Notes under the pieces: generated by a model | Told to the model about the DNA's origin: nothing | The model's database searches: none | Seen by the model: only the letters and a program-made list of their open reading frames with translations | In this document: positions 52,564-62,612 of the stretch, piece by piece | How the letters are laid out: the number at the start of each line of letters is the position of its first letter | Numbering within the stretch: the stretch's first letter is position 1 | Assembly (NCBI RefSeq): GCF_038024105.1 | Contig: NZ_CP150661.1 | Span: 1,321,001-1,385,000, forward strand | Source of the DNA: Polaribacter butkevichii | Lineage (GTDB): Bacteria; Bacteroidota; Bacteroidia; Flavobacteriales; Flavobacteriaceae | Direction of reading: 5' to 3' | Length of the DNA stretch: 64,000 nt | Translations under genes and position numbers: made by a program

Positions 52564-54251
52564 AAAACATCATTTTACTATTCGCATTTTCTTTAGTATT
52601 CATTCACTGTAAAACTGCAACTAAAAAAGAGAAAGTTGTAGGTTTAATTGCTAATAAAGCAATGGTAGTTTCTGCAAGAGAAGAAGCTTCTAAAATAGGT
52701 CTACTTATATTAGAAAAAGGAGGAAATGCCTTTGATGCTATGGCAGCTACAGAATTAGCTTTAGCTGTTGCGTATCCTTATGCAGGAAACATTGGTGGTG
52801 GTGGTTTTATGGTATATCGTAAAAACGACGGAGAAATTGGTGCTTTAGATTATAGAGAAAAAGCGCCTTTAGCGGCATCAAAAGACATGTATTTAAATGA
52901 TGACGGCAATGTAATTCCTAATAAAAGTACGTTAGGTTCTATGGCTGTTGGAATTCCAGGAACTATTGCAGGTGTTTTTGAAGCACATAGAAAATTTGGA
53001 ACATTACCAATACAAGATATTTTAAAACCAGTGATAGAATTGGCTAAACGTGGCGTAATTGTCACTAAAAAACAAGAAGCTAGAATTAAAGAATATCAAC
53101 CTAAATTTAAAGAAGCAAACCAATCTTTAATCCTTTTTGATAGTATCTGGAAAGAGAACGACATTATAAAATATCCTGCTTTAGCAGAAACACTAGAAAG
53201 AATTTCTAAAAACGGTAGAGATGAGTTTTACAAAGGGGAAACGGCAAAACGTTTGGTAAAGTTTATGCAAGCAAATGGCGGAATTATGACGCTTGATGAT
53301 TTGGCTAAATACGAAGCAAAATGGAGAACCCCTATTACTTTTAAATATGATGATTTAAAAATAATTTCAATGTCACCTCCTTCTAGTGGGGGAATTTGTT
53401 TGGCACAAATTATGAACGGAATTGAGCCGTACGATTTAGATACTTATGGTCATAACTCAGTAAAAACAATTCAAATAATTACAGAAGCAGAAAGACGCGC
53501 GTATGCAGATAGAAGTTTCTTTTTAGGGGATCCTGATTTTGTAAAGATTCCGTTAGAAACCTTAATCTCTAAAGAATACACCAAAGGAAGAATGGATGAT
53601 TTTTCTTTTGATAAAGCTACTAAATCTGCAGATGTTGCACACGGAACTATAGAAATGGTAGAAAGTGATGAAACAACACATTATTCTATTGTAGATCAAT
53701 TTGGGAATGCTGTTTCTGTAACCACCACTTTAAATGGTGCTTATGGCTCTAAATTGTATTGTTCGGATTTAGGCTTCTTTTTAAATAATGAAATGGACGA
53801 TTTTTCTAGCAAACCTGGTGTGCCAAATATGTTTGGATTAATTGGTGCTAAAGCAAATGAAATTGCTCCAGAAAAAAGAATGTTAAGTTCTATGACTCCT
53901 ACAATTGTAGAAAAAAACGGTAACCTCTGGATGGTGATTGGAACTCCTGGTGGTTCTACCATTATTACCTCTGTTTTACAAACCATTTTAAATGTACATG
54001 AGTTTAAAATGGGCATGCAAGAAGCAATAAATCAACCTCGTTTTCACCATCAATGGTTGCCTGATGTTATTATGATGGAACCTCATCAATTTGATCAAAA
54101 AATAACGGATGAATTAAAAAATAAAGGATATCATATCAACGAAAAAGACGCACCTGTTATTGGTAAAGTAGAAGGAATTTTAGTACTTCCCAATGGAAAA
54201 TTAGAAGGAGGAGCAGATCCAAGAGGAGACGATAAAGCTGTTGGCTATTAA
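52560..54251 (+). CDS. ggt: Gamma-glutamyltransferase (lipoprotein)
   Basis: A 563-residue Ntn-hydrolase that cleaves gamma-glutamyl bonds of glutathione and related peptides. MKNIILLFAFSLVFIHCKTA is a lipoprotein signal with Cys17. The enzyme cuts itself in two; the catalytic threonine is Thr372 in DETTHYSIVD, with the conserved GNAVSVTTTLNGAYGS after it. NIGGGGFMVYR near 78-88 and TPGGSTIITSVLQ near 462 bind the glutamyl group. Length fits the family (about 560-580). It is translated with acpH through a four-base overlap and should face the periplasm. Confidence 0.95.
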   Translation: MKNIILLFAFSLVFIHCKTATKKEKVVGLIANKAMVVSAREEASKIGLLILEKGGNAFDAMAATELALAVAYPYAGNIGGGGFMVYRKNDGEIGALDYREKAPLAASKDMYLNDDGNVIPNKSTLGSMAVGIPGTIAGVFEAHRKFGTLPIQDILKPVIELAKRGVIVTKKQEARIKEYQPKFKEANQSLILFDSIWKENDIIKYPALAETLERISKNGRDEFYKGETAKRLVKFMQANGGIMTLDDLAKYEAKWRTPITFKYDDLKIISMSPPSSGGICLAQIMNGIEPYDLDTYGHNSVKTIQIITEAERRAYADRSFFLGDPDFVKIPLETLISKEYTKGRMDDFSFDKATKSADVAHGTIEMVESDETTHYSIVDQFGNAVSVTTTLNGAYGSKLYCSDLGFFLNNEMDDFSSKPGVPNMFGLIGAKANEIAPEKRMLSSMTPTIVEKNGNLWMVIGTPGGSTIITSVLQTILNVHEFKMGMQEAINQPRFHHQWLPDVIMMEPHQFDQKITDELKNKGYHINEKDAPVIGKVEGILVLPNGKLEGGADPRGDDKAVGY

Positions 54252-54290
54252 TTAGCTGTTAATAAAAATTATAACAAATATCTTTTCTAA

Positions 54291-54320
54291 ATAAGCTTTT
54301 TTAAGCGATTAAGAAATCTC
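54291..54320. repeat. Dispersed AAGCGATTAAGAAATCTC repeat
   Basis: Third copy of the repeat at 21923-21965 and 25198-25234, followed by an ACTTTGTAACTTTGTAA run. Confidence 0.55.
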
Positions 54321-54390
54321 TACTTTGCAACTTTTACCCCCAAATACTTTGTAACTTTGTAATTCTTAAACTAAAAAACTTACTAAAAAA

Positions 54391-54813
54391 ATGAAAGCAC
54401 AACCATTTCACTTGGCAATTCCTGTACAGAACTTAGAAAAATTAAGAACTTTTTATAGAGAAATTTTAAACTGTGAAGAAGGTAGAAGTACAGACCAATG
54501 GGTAGATTTTAATTTCTTCGGACATCAATTAGTTATTCACAAAAAAGAAAATTACCAACCAACAAAATCAATTACAAACCCTGTTGATGGTCATGATGTG
54601 CCTGTTCCGCACTTTGGAGTTGTATTAACTTGGGAAGATTGGCATGCTTTAGCGGATCGATTAAAAACCTTAAATACAAAATTTGAGATTGCTCCTTGTA
54701 TTCGTTTTAAAGGAAAAGTTGGTGAGCAAGCAACCATGTTTTTTAAAGACCCAGAAAATAATGCTTTAGAGTTTAAAGCTTTTCAAGATATAAATCAATT
54801 ATTTGCTAAATAA
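54391..54813 (+). CDS. VOC superfamily (glyoxalase/dioxygenase-like) protein
   Basis: A 140-residue vicinal-oxygen-chelate protein with two beta-alpha-beta-beta-beta modules. [21 protein letters not shown] gives the first metal histidine, and [12 protein letters not shown] the C-terminal glutamate. [13 protein letters not shown] and [17 protein letters not shown] fill the middle. The family includes glyoxalases, extradiol dioxygenases and fosfomycin-resistance enzymes; nothing here fixes which. It is a single gene downstream of gamma-glutamyltransferase. Confidence 0.87.
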   Translation: MKAQPFHLAIPVQNLEKLRTFYREILNCEEGRSTDQWVDFNFFGHQLVIHKKENYQPTKSITNPVDGHDVPVPHFGVVLTWEDWHALADRLKTLNTKFEIAPCIRFKGKVGEQATMFFKDPENNALEFKAFQDINQLFAK

Positions 54814-54901
54814 TAAAATACTTTTAAAAGCATTTTTGTAATCTATTTTACTTATCTCTATTAAAATAGATTACAACAATGCTAACTCCACATACCAAAT
54901 A

Positions 54902-55792
54902 ATGCAATTGTTAGAAACGCATCTTGTACCAAAATTAGAAAAACCAATTCGTTTTCAAGAATACGCTGTGGGCATTTTTAAAACAATTCCTACAAAATCT
55001 GGTATTAAAAAAGCGATTAAAAAAGGGCTTGTTTTTATTGATGGAAATTTAGCTACAACCTCTAAATATATTTCTGGTGATGAAAAAATAACACTTTTTG
55101 AATCTGAAAATTCTTCTACCTTCGAAAGATTAAAGCTCGATTTGGAGGTACTATTTGAAGACGATTACTTGGCAATAATATACAAACCTGCAGGCATTTT
55201 AGTCAGTGGAAACAAATTTGTAACCATTGCAAACGGACTATCTCAAAACCTAAAAAAAAGTATTCTTTCTGATGCCGTTAAACCGCAACCAATTCACCGT
55301 TTAGATTATCCCACAAGTGGACTTTTATTAGTAGGAAAAACAAGTGCTGCAATTACAGAATTAGGAAAATTATTTAAAGATAAAGAAATTAAAAAAACGT
55401 ATTATGCCATTACTATAGGTAAAATGAATCCTACTGGATTTATAAATTTCCCTATTGATGAAAAAAAATCTCACACCGATTTTGAAGTTTTAGATACTGT
55501 TGTTTCAGAACGTTTTGAGTTTTTAAACTTGGTAAAACTCCAACCAAAAACCGGAAGAAAACATCAATTAAGAAAACATTTATCTGTGCTTAACGCACCT
55601 ATTTTAGGTGACAAAGAATACTTTTTAGAGAATAAAATTTTAAACGGAAAAGGCTTGTTTTTACATGCAGCCACTTTAGACTTTATCCATCCGTTTACGA
55701 AAGAGAAAATTTTGGTTACTAAAGAACTGCCTAAGAAGTTTACAAAGATTTTTCCAAATTCACAACCTCCTTTACTAAGTTTATCAACTTAA
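54902..55792 (+). CDS. RluA-family pseudouridine synthase
   Basis: A 296-residue RNA pseudouridine synthase. An S4-like N-terminal part (SGIKKAIKKGLVFIDGN, about 33-49) precedes the catalytic domain, where HRLDYPTSG at 132-140 holds the essential Asp135. FEDDYLAIIYKPAGILVSGN and KTGRKHQLRKHLS are further family motifs. Target uridine and RNA (23S rRNA or tRNA) cannot be told from sequence. It is a single gene with nothing evident in the surrounding short gaps. Confidence 0.93.
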   Translation: MQLLETHLVPKLEKPIRFQEYAVGIFKTIPTKSGIKKAIKKGLVFIDGNLATTSKYISGDEKITLFESENSSTFERLKLDLEVLFEDDYLAIIYKPAGILVSGNKFVTIANGLSQNLKKSILSDAVKPQPIHRLDYPTSGLLLVGKTSAAITELGKLFKDKEIKKTYYAITIGKMNPTGFINFPIDEKKSHTDFEVLDTVVSERFEFLNLVKLQPKTGRKHQLRKHLSVLNAPILGDKEYFLENKILNGKGLFLHAATLDFIHPFTKEKILVTKELPKKFTKIFPNSQPPLLSLST

Positions 55793-55880
55793 AACAAATT
55801 GATAGACTATTATGAAGCCAACAAATAGTTTCTTCTTTTAAAAAATATTAATTTAGCTTCTGATTTTTTAATTTATAAAA

Positions 55881-57158
55881 ATGAAGAAGCTTTTTAAATT
55901 TATTGGAATTATCTTATTGCTTTTAATTGTTGCTGGTGGACTCTATTATTTTATAAATAATAAACCTTTACCTAAAGGAGAACAAGGAAAAGAAGCAGAT
56001 GCATTGGCTACTAAAATGCTGAATGCCTTAAATATTGATGCTTATAAAAAAACAGAGGTTTTAAAGTGGAGCTTTAGAGGAGAACACTCTTATAGATGGT
56101 ACAAACAAGAAAATATTGTACATATTTCTTGGGCAAATTATAAAGTAACACTGCATACAAATGCTCCTAATAAATCTGAAGTATATGTTGATGGAAATAT
56201 TACTAATAAACCAGAATTGGTTAAACAAGCACAAGACTTTTTTAATAACGATTCTTTTTGGCTAATTGCTCCTTACAAAGTTTTTGACTCTGGTACAGAA
56301 AGACGTATTGTAAAACATGAAGGTAAAGACGCACTGTTAATTACCTACACTTCTGGCGGTTCTACTCCTGGAGATTCTTACTTATGGATTTTAGATGACA
56401 ACTACTTACCTACTTCTTTTAAAATGTGGACAAGCATTATTCCTATTGGCGGTGTTGCTGCCACTTGGTCTGATTTAAAAAACACAGCATCTGGAATTAA
56501 ATTACCTACAAAACACACATTGTCTCTTTTTGGAATGGAAATAAACATGGGCGATGTAAAAGCTTATAATGAAAAAGCAGACGAATTAGCTGATAAAATT
56601 TTAAAAGCGATAAAACATAAAGCGTATAAAAACACTAGATATTTAGAATGGAGTTTTGCTGGTAAAAGATCTTTTAAATGGGATAAAGAAAAAAATGTTG
56701 CAGACGTTTCTTGGGATTCTATTCTTGTAAATTTAGATACTAGAAACACCCAAAAAAGCACGGTTTACATCAACAATAAAAAACAAGAAGTTATAGATAC
56801 TGCCATTGTAAAAAAAGCGTGGAATATTTTTAACAACGATTCTTTTTGGTTGGTTGCTCCGCATAAATTATTCGAAAACGGAATTATAAGAAGCATACAA
56901 CAAGTAGATGATAAAGATGTGTTATTAGTTAAATATACCACTGGTGGTTCTACACCTGGTGATTCTTATTTGTGGCTTTTAGACTCTAATTATGTACCTA
57001 AAAGTTATAAAATGTTTGTACCAAGCATGAAAATGGATGGAGTTTCTGCTACTTGGCAAGATTGGATAACCACAAAAAGTGGTACTTTGTTACCAACAAA
57101 CCATACTTTTGGCAATGGACGAATTTTAAGTATGGGAACTGTAAAAGGATATAATTAA
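55881..57158 (+). CDS. Uncharacterised membrane-anchored protein with two ~190-residue repeats
   Basis: A 425-residue protein with an N-terminal membrane anchor (KFIGIILLLLIVAGGLYYFI) and two homologous copies of one domain. Repeat 1 (about 38-230) and repeat 2 (about 231-425) share LKWSFRGEHSYRWYKQEN / LEWSFAGKRSFKWDKEKN, FNNDSFWLIAPYKVF / FNNDSFWLVAPHKLF, and SGGSTPGDSYLWILDDNYLP / TGGSTPGDSYLWLLDSNYVP. I do not recognise the domain; the pattern resembles outer-membrane lipoprotein-carrier-like beta sheets, a loose impression. Its stop overlaps the AI-2E transporter start (TAATG), so the two are linked. Confidence 0.85.
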   Translation: MKKLFKFIGIILLLLIVAGGLYYFINNKPLPKGEQGKEADALATKMLNALNIDAYKKTEVLKWSFRGEHSYRWYKQENIVHISWANYKVTLHTNAPNKSEVYVDGNITNKPELVKQAQDFFNNDSFWLIAPYKVFDSGTERRIVKHEGKDALLITYTSGGSTPGDSYLWILDDNYLPTSFKMWTSIIPIGGVAATWSDLKNTASGIKLPTKHTLSLFGMEINMGDVKAYNEKADELADKILKAIKHKAYKNTRYLEWSFAGKRSFKWDKEKNVADVSWDSILVNLDTRNTQKSTVYINNKKQEVIDTAIVKKAWNIFNNDSFWLVAPHKLFENGIIRSIQQVDDKDVLLVKYTTGGSTPGDSYLWLLDSNYVPKSYKMFVPSMKMDGVSATWQDWITTKSGTLLPTNHTFGNGRILSMGTVKGYN

Positions 57159-58240
57159 TGAAATCGAAAACAATTGCAAACGGAATTTTAAGAGCGGTAG
57201 CTATTCTGGTAGGTATTTTACTTTTGGGCTACTTCTTATACGCAATACAATCTGTAATTGTTTACATTATTATTGCAGGTGTTTTATCTTTAATTGCAAG
57301 ACCACTAATTCAATTTTTAAGAAGAAAATTAAAATTTCCCAATACACTTGCAGTAATTACTACAATGCTGTTAATGTTAGGTTTTTTAGCTGGTTTAATT
57401 GGCATGTTTATCCCTTTAATTGCTGAACAAGGAGAAAGTTTATCACTTTTAAATATAGATAAATTACAAGCAAACATTCAAGAAATCATTAACCAAATAA
57501 ACTCTTATTTTTCATCTAGAGGTATCAATGTTTTAAAAGAATTAGAAAATATAGATATCGCTTCTCATTTTAAAGAAATTCCTGATTTTTTAAATGCCAT
57601 TTTAGGTGCTGTTGGCACTTTAAGTGTTGGGTTATTTTCTGTATTATTTATATCTTTCTTTTTTATGAAAGACAGCCAGTTACTAGCAAATGGAATAATG
57701 GTTATTATACCTAAAGGAAATGAAGGCCGGTTTTCTAAATCCTTAGAAACCATTAACGATTTATTATCTAGATACTTTATTGGTTTGATACTTCAAATTA
57801 CTATTTTATTTGTTATCTATACCATTGTTTTATTCATTTTCGGAATTTCGAATGCCATCGTTATTGCTTTTTTATGCGCCCTATTAAACTTAATACCATA
57901 CATAGGTCCCTTAATTGCAGCCGTTATTATGTTTATCTTATCGATGACAAGTAATATTGGATTAGATTTTCAAACAGAAATTTTACCAACCTCACTTTAC
58001 GTGATGATTGGTTATTTGATTGCCCAATTGGTCGATAATTTTTTCAGTCAACCTATTATATTTTCTAAAACAACAAAGTCGCATCCTTTAGAAATATTTT
58101 TAATTATCATTATTGGTGGATTACTTTTTGGAATTGTAGGTATGATAACTGCGGTACCAATGTACACAGCTTTAAAAGTAATACTGAAAGAATTTTTAGC
58201 CGAAAACAAAATCGTAAAGTCACTAACCAAAGACCTATAA
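57158..58240 (+). CDS. AI-2E family transporter
   Basis: A 360-residue membrane protein of the AI-2E/PerM/YdiK family. Eight hydrophobic segments include AVAILVGILLLGYFLYAIQSVIVYIIIAG at the N-terminus and LNLIPYIGPLIAAVIMFILS near 244-263, the family's hallmark. A soluble loop lies around 105-150. Members were named for autoinducer-2 export, but some are sodium-driven antiporters, so the cargo is unknown. It is coupled to the two-repeat protein upstream, which may be its partner. Confidence 0.92.
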   Translation: MKSKTIANGILRAVAILVGILLLGYFLYAIQSVIVYIIIAGVLSLIARPLIQFLRRKLKFPNTLAVITTMLLMLGFLAGLIGMFIPLIAEQGESLSLLNIDKLQANIQEIINQINSYFSSRGINVLKELENIDIASHFKEIPDFLNAILGAVGTLSVGLFSVLFISFFFMKDSQLLANGIMVIIPKGNEGRFSKSLETINDLLSRYFIGLILQITILFVIYTIVLFIFGISNAIVIAFLCALLNLIPYIGPLIAAVIMFILSMTSNIGLDFQTEILPTSLYVMIGYLIAQLVDNFFSQPIIFSKTTKSHPLEIFLIIIIGGLLFGIVGMITAVPMYTALKVILKEFLAENKIVKSLTKDL

Positions 58241-58246
58241 TTTCTT

Positions 58247-59428
58247 TTGAATTTAGCCATTTTAAGACCAGAAGTACAACAATTTATTACAGATCATTTA
58301 AAATCAGACATTACAAAACTAATTTTAAAAGGAAGTCCTTTTGATAACATTACAGTACAAGAATTAGCGAATCAAATTGTTGCTAAGCAAAAGTCTGAAC
58401 ATAAACTACCTTCTTGGTTTACTTCCCAAAACATTTATTATCCAGAGAAAATAAGCATTGAGCAAACCTCTTCTGAAATAACAGCAAACTATAAAGATAC
58501 TTTAGTAAAAGGCACTTCTATTATTGATATTACAGGCGGTTTTGGTGTAGATTGCTTTTACTTTTCTAACCATTTTAAAGACGTTACACATTGTGAAATT
58601 AACGATGAGTTATCAACAATTGTAAAGCATAATTATCAACAATTAAAAAAAGAAAATATCACTACTTTTTCTGGTGATGGAATCGAATTTATTAAAAATA
58701 CTAAAGATAATTTCGATTGTATTTATATAGACCCATCCAGAAGAAATGATATAAAAGGCAAAGTGTTTTTATTAAATGATTGTTTACCAAACGTACCCGA
58801 AAACATTGATTTTTTGTTTTCTAAAACCAATCAAATTCTTATTAAGAACTCGCCTATTTTAGATATTACAAGCACCATAAATGAGTTAAAATTTGTAAAA
58901 GGAATTCATATTCTTGCAGTAAATAATGAAGTAAAAGAATTATTGTTTTTATTAGAAAAAGGATCTGAAAATCCTATCAAAATTAATACCGTAAATATTG
59001 GTAAAAAAGATATTCAAACTTTTAATTTTAAGTACAAAGAAGAAGTAACATCAACTTATTCAGAACCACTTACCTATTTGTACGAGCCTAATGCAGCAAT
59101 TTTAAAATCTGGTGGTTTTCATGAAATTTCAGAGCAGTTAAACCTTTTTAAACTTCATCAACATTCACACTTATACACCTCTAAAGAAATCATCAATTTC
59201 CCTGGAAGAGTTTTTAAAATTGAGCAAATTTTAAATTATGATAAGAAAAAAATCAAGAAGTTAATTACTGATAATAAAGCCAATATTACTACAAGAAATT
59301 TCCCTAAAACGGTTGCTCAAATAAGAAAGGAAACCAATTTAAAAGATGGTGGAAATAAGTATTTATTTTTTACCACAGATGTACAAAATAAGCTCATTTG
59401 TATTTCATGTTCTAAAAGTCAAGTTTAA
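58247..59428 (+). CDS. Class I SAM-dependent methyltransferase with THUMP-like domain
   Basis: A 393-residue protein with TTG start at 58247; MNLAILRPEVQQFITDHL fits the family N-terminus and no ATG in frame precedes it. SAM binding is IIDITGGFGVD (92-102), the acidic end of strand 2 is CEIND, and motif IV reads YIDPSRRND (160-168), resembling RNA methyltransferases. The C-terminal third (about 260-393) is a THUMP-like RNA-binding domain. The family is conserved in Bacteroidetes, but its target is unknown; an RNA base is likely. It begins six bases after the AI-2E gene. Confidence 0.87.
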   Translation: MNLAILRPEVQQFITDHLKSDITKLILKGSPFDNITVQELANQIVAKQKSEHKLPSWFTSQNIYYPEKISIEQTSSEITANYKDTLVKGTSIIDITGGFGVDCFYFSNHFKDVTHCEINDELSTIVKHNYQQLKKENITTFSGDGIEFIKNTKDNFDCIYIDPSRRNDIKGKVFLLNDCLPNVPENIDFLFSKTNQILIKNSPILDITSTINELKFVKGIHILAVNNEVKELLFLLEKGSENPIKINTVNIGKKDIQTFNFKYKEEVTSTYSEPLTYLYEPNAAILKSGGFHEISEQLNLFKLHQHSHLYTSKEIINFPGRVFKIEQILNYDKKKIKKLITDNKANITTRNFPKTVAQIRKETNLKDGGNKYLFFTTDVQNKLICISCSKSQV

Positions 59429-59478
59429 GTAAAGTAAGTTAATAAGAGACTAGTAACTCTAAACGACTACATTTTTAT

Positions 59479-59486
59479 TAAATTTG
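59479..59486 (+). promoter_or_regulatory. TAAATTTG -7 box upstream of fdhD
   Basis: It matches TAnnTTTG and lies 23 bases before the fdhD ATG. Confidence 0.4.
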
Positions 59487-59509
59487 CTGCAAAAGCTCAA
59501 CTTATATAC

Positions 59510-60319
59510 ATGCAGACACTTACCTATCAAGCATTAAAAATCACCCAAAACACTCAAAATTTTATTGATGACGTTTTGGTTGTTGAGGCTGCCTTACAGA
59601 TAAATATTAATGATGAACCTTATACCGTTGTGATGAGAACTCCTGATAATGATAAGGAATTGATAAGAGGTTTACTTTATGCTGAAGATATTTATAAAAG
59701 TAAAAAAACGTTGACTTTTAATGTTGAAGAAGCAGAAAACGGAGTTCCTACTATTATAAACGTTACTATTTCTAAATATATATTAGGCAAAGGGTACTTA
59801 AATAAAAGAACCTTGTTGTCTGTTTCGTCTTGTGGTATTTGTGGCAAAAAAGAATTAAAAGACATTAAAGTTAATGGAGAAAAATTAGCACAAACAAATT
59901 CTTTTTCAAGTGATATTTTACATGAAATGTTTTTAAAAATGAATGATTTTCAGCATACATTCAAAAATTCTGGAGGAAGTCATGCCGCAGCTCTTTTTAA
60001 TAAAAATTATGATTTATTAACAATTAAAGAAGATATTGGTCGACACAATGCTGTTGATAAAGTAATTGGGGATTTGTTGATAAAAGAGAAATTAAGCGAA
60101 GCAAATTATTTAATTGTTAGCGGCCGTGTTTCTTACGAAATTGTATCCAAAGCCTTTATTGCAAAAATTCCTATTATTGTAGCCGTTTCTGCTTGTTCTT
60201 CATTGGCTGTAGATTTTGCTAAAGAATTTGGTATTTGCTTAATAGGCTTTACTAGAGATCAAAAAATGACTATTTATTCGAATCCATCATTTGTTAAAAG
60301 AAAAACAACCTATGTCTAA
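59510..60319 (+). CDS. fdhD: Formate dehydrogenase accessory sulfurtransferase FdhD
   Basis: FdhD transfers sulfur from IscS to the molybdenum cofactor and is needed for active formate dehydrogenases. In 269 residues the sulfur-carrying pair is Cys108 and Cys111 in SSCGICGKK, matching Cys121 and Cys124 of E. coli. GGSHAAALFNKNYDLLTIKEDIGRHNAVDKVIG is the conserved cofactor-binding core, and VSGRVSYEIVSKAFIAKIPI follows. It overlaps the start of the downstream oxidoreductase gene by eight bases, a clear enzyme/maturation pair. Confidence 0.96.
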   Translation: MQTLTYQALKITQNTQNFIDDVLVVEAALQININDEPYTVVMRTPDNDKELIRGLLYAEDIYKSKKTLTFNVEEAENGVPTIINVTISKYILGKGYLNKRTLLSVSSCGICGKKELKDIKVNGEKLAQTNSFSSDILHEMFLKMNDFQHTFKNSGGSHAAALFNKNYDLLTIKEDIGRHNAVDKVIGDLLIKEKLSEANYLIVSGRVSYEIVSKAFIAKIPIIVAVSACSSLAVDFAKEFGICLIGFTRDQKMTIYSNPSFVKRKTTYV

Positions 60320-62603
60320 AAAAATAAAAGAACAACCACCAGAAAAATTAACAGGCATTCAATTAACAGAAGTTCCAAAAACTGCTGTTGGTGTTAAGGC
60401 AATTGTTTCTGCTTTAACTCATATTAAAGACGAAGTTGGTATTTCTAAGGGGATTCAATTATTATCTAAATTAAACCAGAAAGATGGTTTTGATTGCCCA
60501 GGTTGTGCGTGGCCAGATCCTGATGAAAAAAGAGCTTTTTTAGCAGAATATTGCGAAAACGGTGCAAAAGCAGTTGCAGAAGAAGCTACCAAAAATAAAG
60601 TTTCTCCAATCTTTTTTACTACAAAATCGATACAAGAACTCTCTGAATTATCTGATTATGAAATTGGTAAAAGCGGACGAATAACACACCCAATGTATTT
60701 GCCAGAAGGCGCAACACATTACGAAGAAATTTCTTGGGAGCATGCTTTTAATATAATTGGTGAAGAATTAAATTCATTAAACTCTCCTGATGAAGCTATT
60801 TTTTATACCTCTGGTAGAACTAGTAATGAGGCAGCTTATTTATATCAGTTGTTTGTACGTCAGTTTGGAACAAACAATCTACCAGATTGCTCTAACATGT
60901 GTCATGAATCTAGTGGTGTTGCACTTTCTCAAACTTTAGGCATCGGAAAAGGTTCTGTTACTTTAGACGATTTCAATCATGCAGATTTAGTTATTGTTAT
61001 TGGTCAAAACCCAGGAACCAATCACCCAAGAATGTTAAGTGCTTTAGGTGAAACAAAAAAGAAAGGCGCAAAAATAATTACAATAAACCCGTTACCAGAG
61101 GTTGGTTTAATGAATTATAAAGATCCTCAAAACCCTTTAAAATGGGTGGGAGCAGGACAAGATTTAACGGATTTGTTTTTACCCGTAAAAATAAATGGTG
61201 ATGTGGCTTTGTTAAAAATCATCTTAAAGTTGATGAAAGAAAAGGAAGATGCAGAACCTAATAGCGTTTTCGATCATCAATTTATTGAAGAAAAAACTGC
61301 TGGATTAGAAGACTTATTAAAAGATTTAGACACCTACTCAATTGATGAATTATTACCACAAACAGGTTTAACATTAGATAAAATTAAAGAAACTACAGCC
61401 CTCATTATCAATAATAAAAATATTATTATTTGTTGGGCAATGGGTTTAACGCAACATAAAAACGGAGTGGATAATATCCGCGAAGTTGTTAACATATTAT
61501 TACTAAAAGGAAGCATTGGTAAAAAAGGCGCAGGTACTTGTCCGGTTCGTGGACACTCTAATGTACAGGGAGACAGAACCATGGGGATTTGGGAAAGACC
61601 TCCCGCTTCATTTTTAGACAATTTAGAAAAAGAGTTTCAATTTAAAGCTCCAAGAAAATTTGGTTTTGACGTGGTTGAATCTATAGAAGCCATGCATAAA
61701 AAAGAAGCAAAAGTATTTTTTGGAATGGGGGGAAATTTTATTTCTGCCACACCAGACACCACTTTTACTGCGGATGCTTTAAGAAATTGTAATTTAACAG
61801 TACAAGTATCTACTAAACTAAATAGAAGTCATTTAATTACTGGTAAAAAAGCAATTATACTTCCTTGTTTAGGAAGAACTGAAAAAGATTATCAGGCAAC
61901 TGGAGAACAATTTGTATCCGTAGAAAATTCGATGGGAGTGGTACATCAATCTAAAGGAACTTTAGAACCTTGTTCTAAAAACTTATTAAGTGAAACCGCT
62001 ATTGTGGCGGGTGTTGCCAATGCAACTATTAAGAATACAACAACCAATTGGTCTGAATTAATTTCTAATTACGACTTTATTCGTGATAAAATTGAAGCAA
62101 CCATTCCTGGTTTTAATGATTTTAATACCCGCGTAAGAATTAAAGGGGGTTTTTACTTGCCAAACAATGCAAGAGAAAATGATTTTACACCGACCAAAAC
62201 AGGAAAGGCTAATTTTAGTATCAACAAACCTTCTGAAATTGCGTTAGAAAATAACCAATTTATGATGATGACGATTAGAACTCATGATCAATACAACACC
62301 ACTATTTATGGTTTAGATGACAGATATAGAGGGGTTTTAAATGAAAGAAGAATTATCTTTATGAATACAGATGATATGAACTCATTAAATTTAAAAAAGT
62401 TAGATTTGGTAGATCTAACAAGTCATTTTAATAAAGAAGAAAGAGAAGCAAAAGGTTTTTTAGTAGTTCCTTATGAGATTCCTAAACAATGTACAGCTAC
62501 TTATTTTCCGGAAGCAAATGTTTTAGTGCCTTTAAAAAGCAAAGCAGATATTAGCAATACACCTACCTCTAAAACTGTAATTATTACCATCAAAAAAAGA
62601 TAA
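60312..62603 (+). CDS. FdhF/YdeP family molybdopterin oxidoreductase
   Basis: A 763-residue bis-MGD molybdoenzyme with the ATG at 60312; an in-frame ATG at 60291 would lie deeper within fdhD and is less likely. CPGCAWPDP (62-70) gives two cysteines of a possible iron-sulfur site, as in E. coli YdeP. The molybdenum ligand is probably Cys197 in NMCHESSGVAL. VIGQNPGTNHPRML and GHSNVQGDRTMGIWERPP bind the cofactor, and IRTHDQYNTTIYGLDDRYRG is the C-terminal MGD motif. YdeP relatives are linked to acid resistance; formate oxidation is possible but not shown. The cysteine replaces the selenocysteine of FdhF. Confidence 0.93.
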   Translation: MSKKIKEQPPEKLTGIQLTEVPKTAVGVKAIVSALTHIKDEVGISKGIQLLSKLNQKDGFDCPGCAWPDPDEKRAFLAEYCENGAKAVAEEATKNKVSPIFFTTKSIQELSELSDYEIGKSGRITHPMYLPEGATHYEEISWEHAFNIIGEELNSLNSPDEAIFYTSGRTSNEAAYLYQLFVRQFGTNNLPDCSNMCHESSGVALSQTLGIGKGSVTLDDFNHADLVIVIGQNPGTNHPRMLSALGETKKKGAKIITINPLPEVGLMNYKDPQNPLKWVGAGQDLTDLFLPVKINGDVALLKIILKLMKEKEDAEPNSVFDHQFIEEKTAGLEDLLKDLDTYSIDELLPQTGLTLDKIKETTALIINNKNIIICWAMGLTQHKNGVDNIREVVNILLLKGSIGKKGAGTCPVRGHSNVQGDRTMGIWERPPASFLDNLEKEFQFKAPRKFGFDVVESIEAMHKKEAKVFFGMGGNFISATPDTTFTADALRNCNLTVQVSTKLNRSHLITGKKAIILPCLGRTEKDYQATGEQFVSVENSMGVVHQSKGTLEPCSKNLLSETAIVAGVANATIKNTTTNWSELISNYDFIRDKIEATIPGFNDFNTRVRIKGGFYLPNNARENDFTPTKTGKANFSINKPSEIALENNQFMMMTIRTHDQYNTTIYGLDDRYRGVLNERRIIFMNTDDMNSLNLKKLDLVDLTSHFNKEEREAKGFLVVPYEIPKQCTATYFPEANVLVPLKSKADISNTPTSKTVIITIKKR

Positions 62604-62612
62604 AATTAGCTT

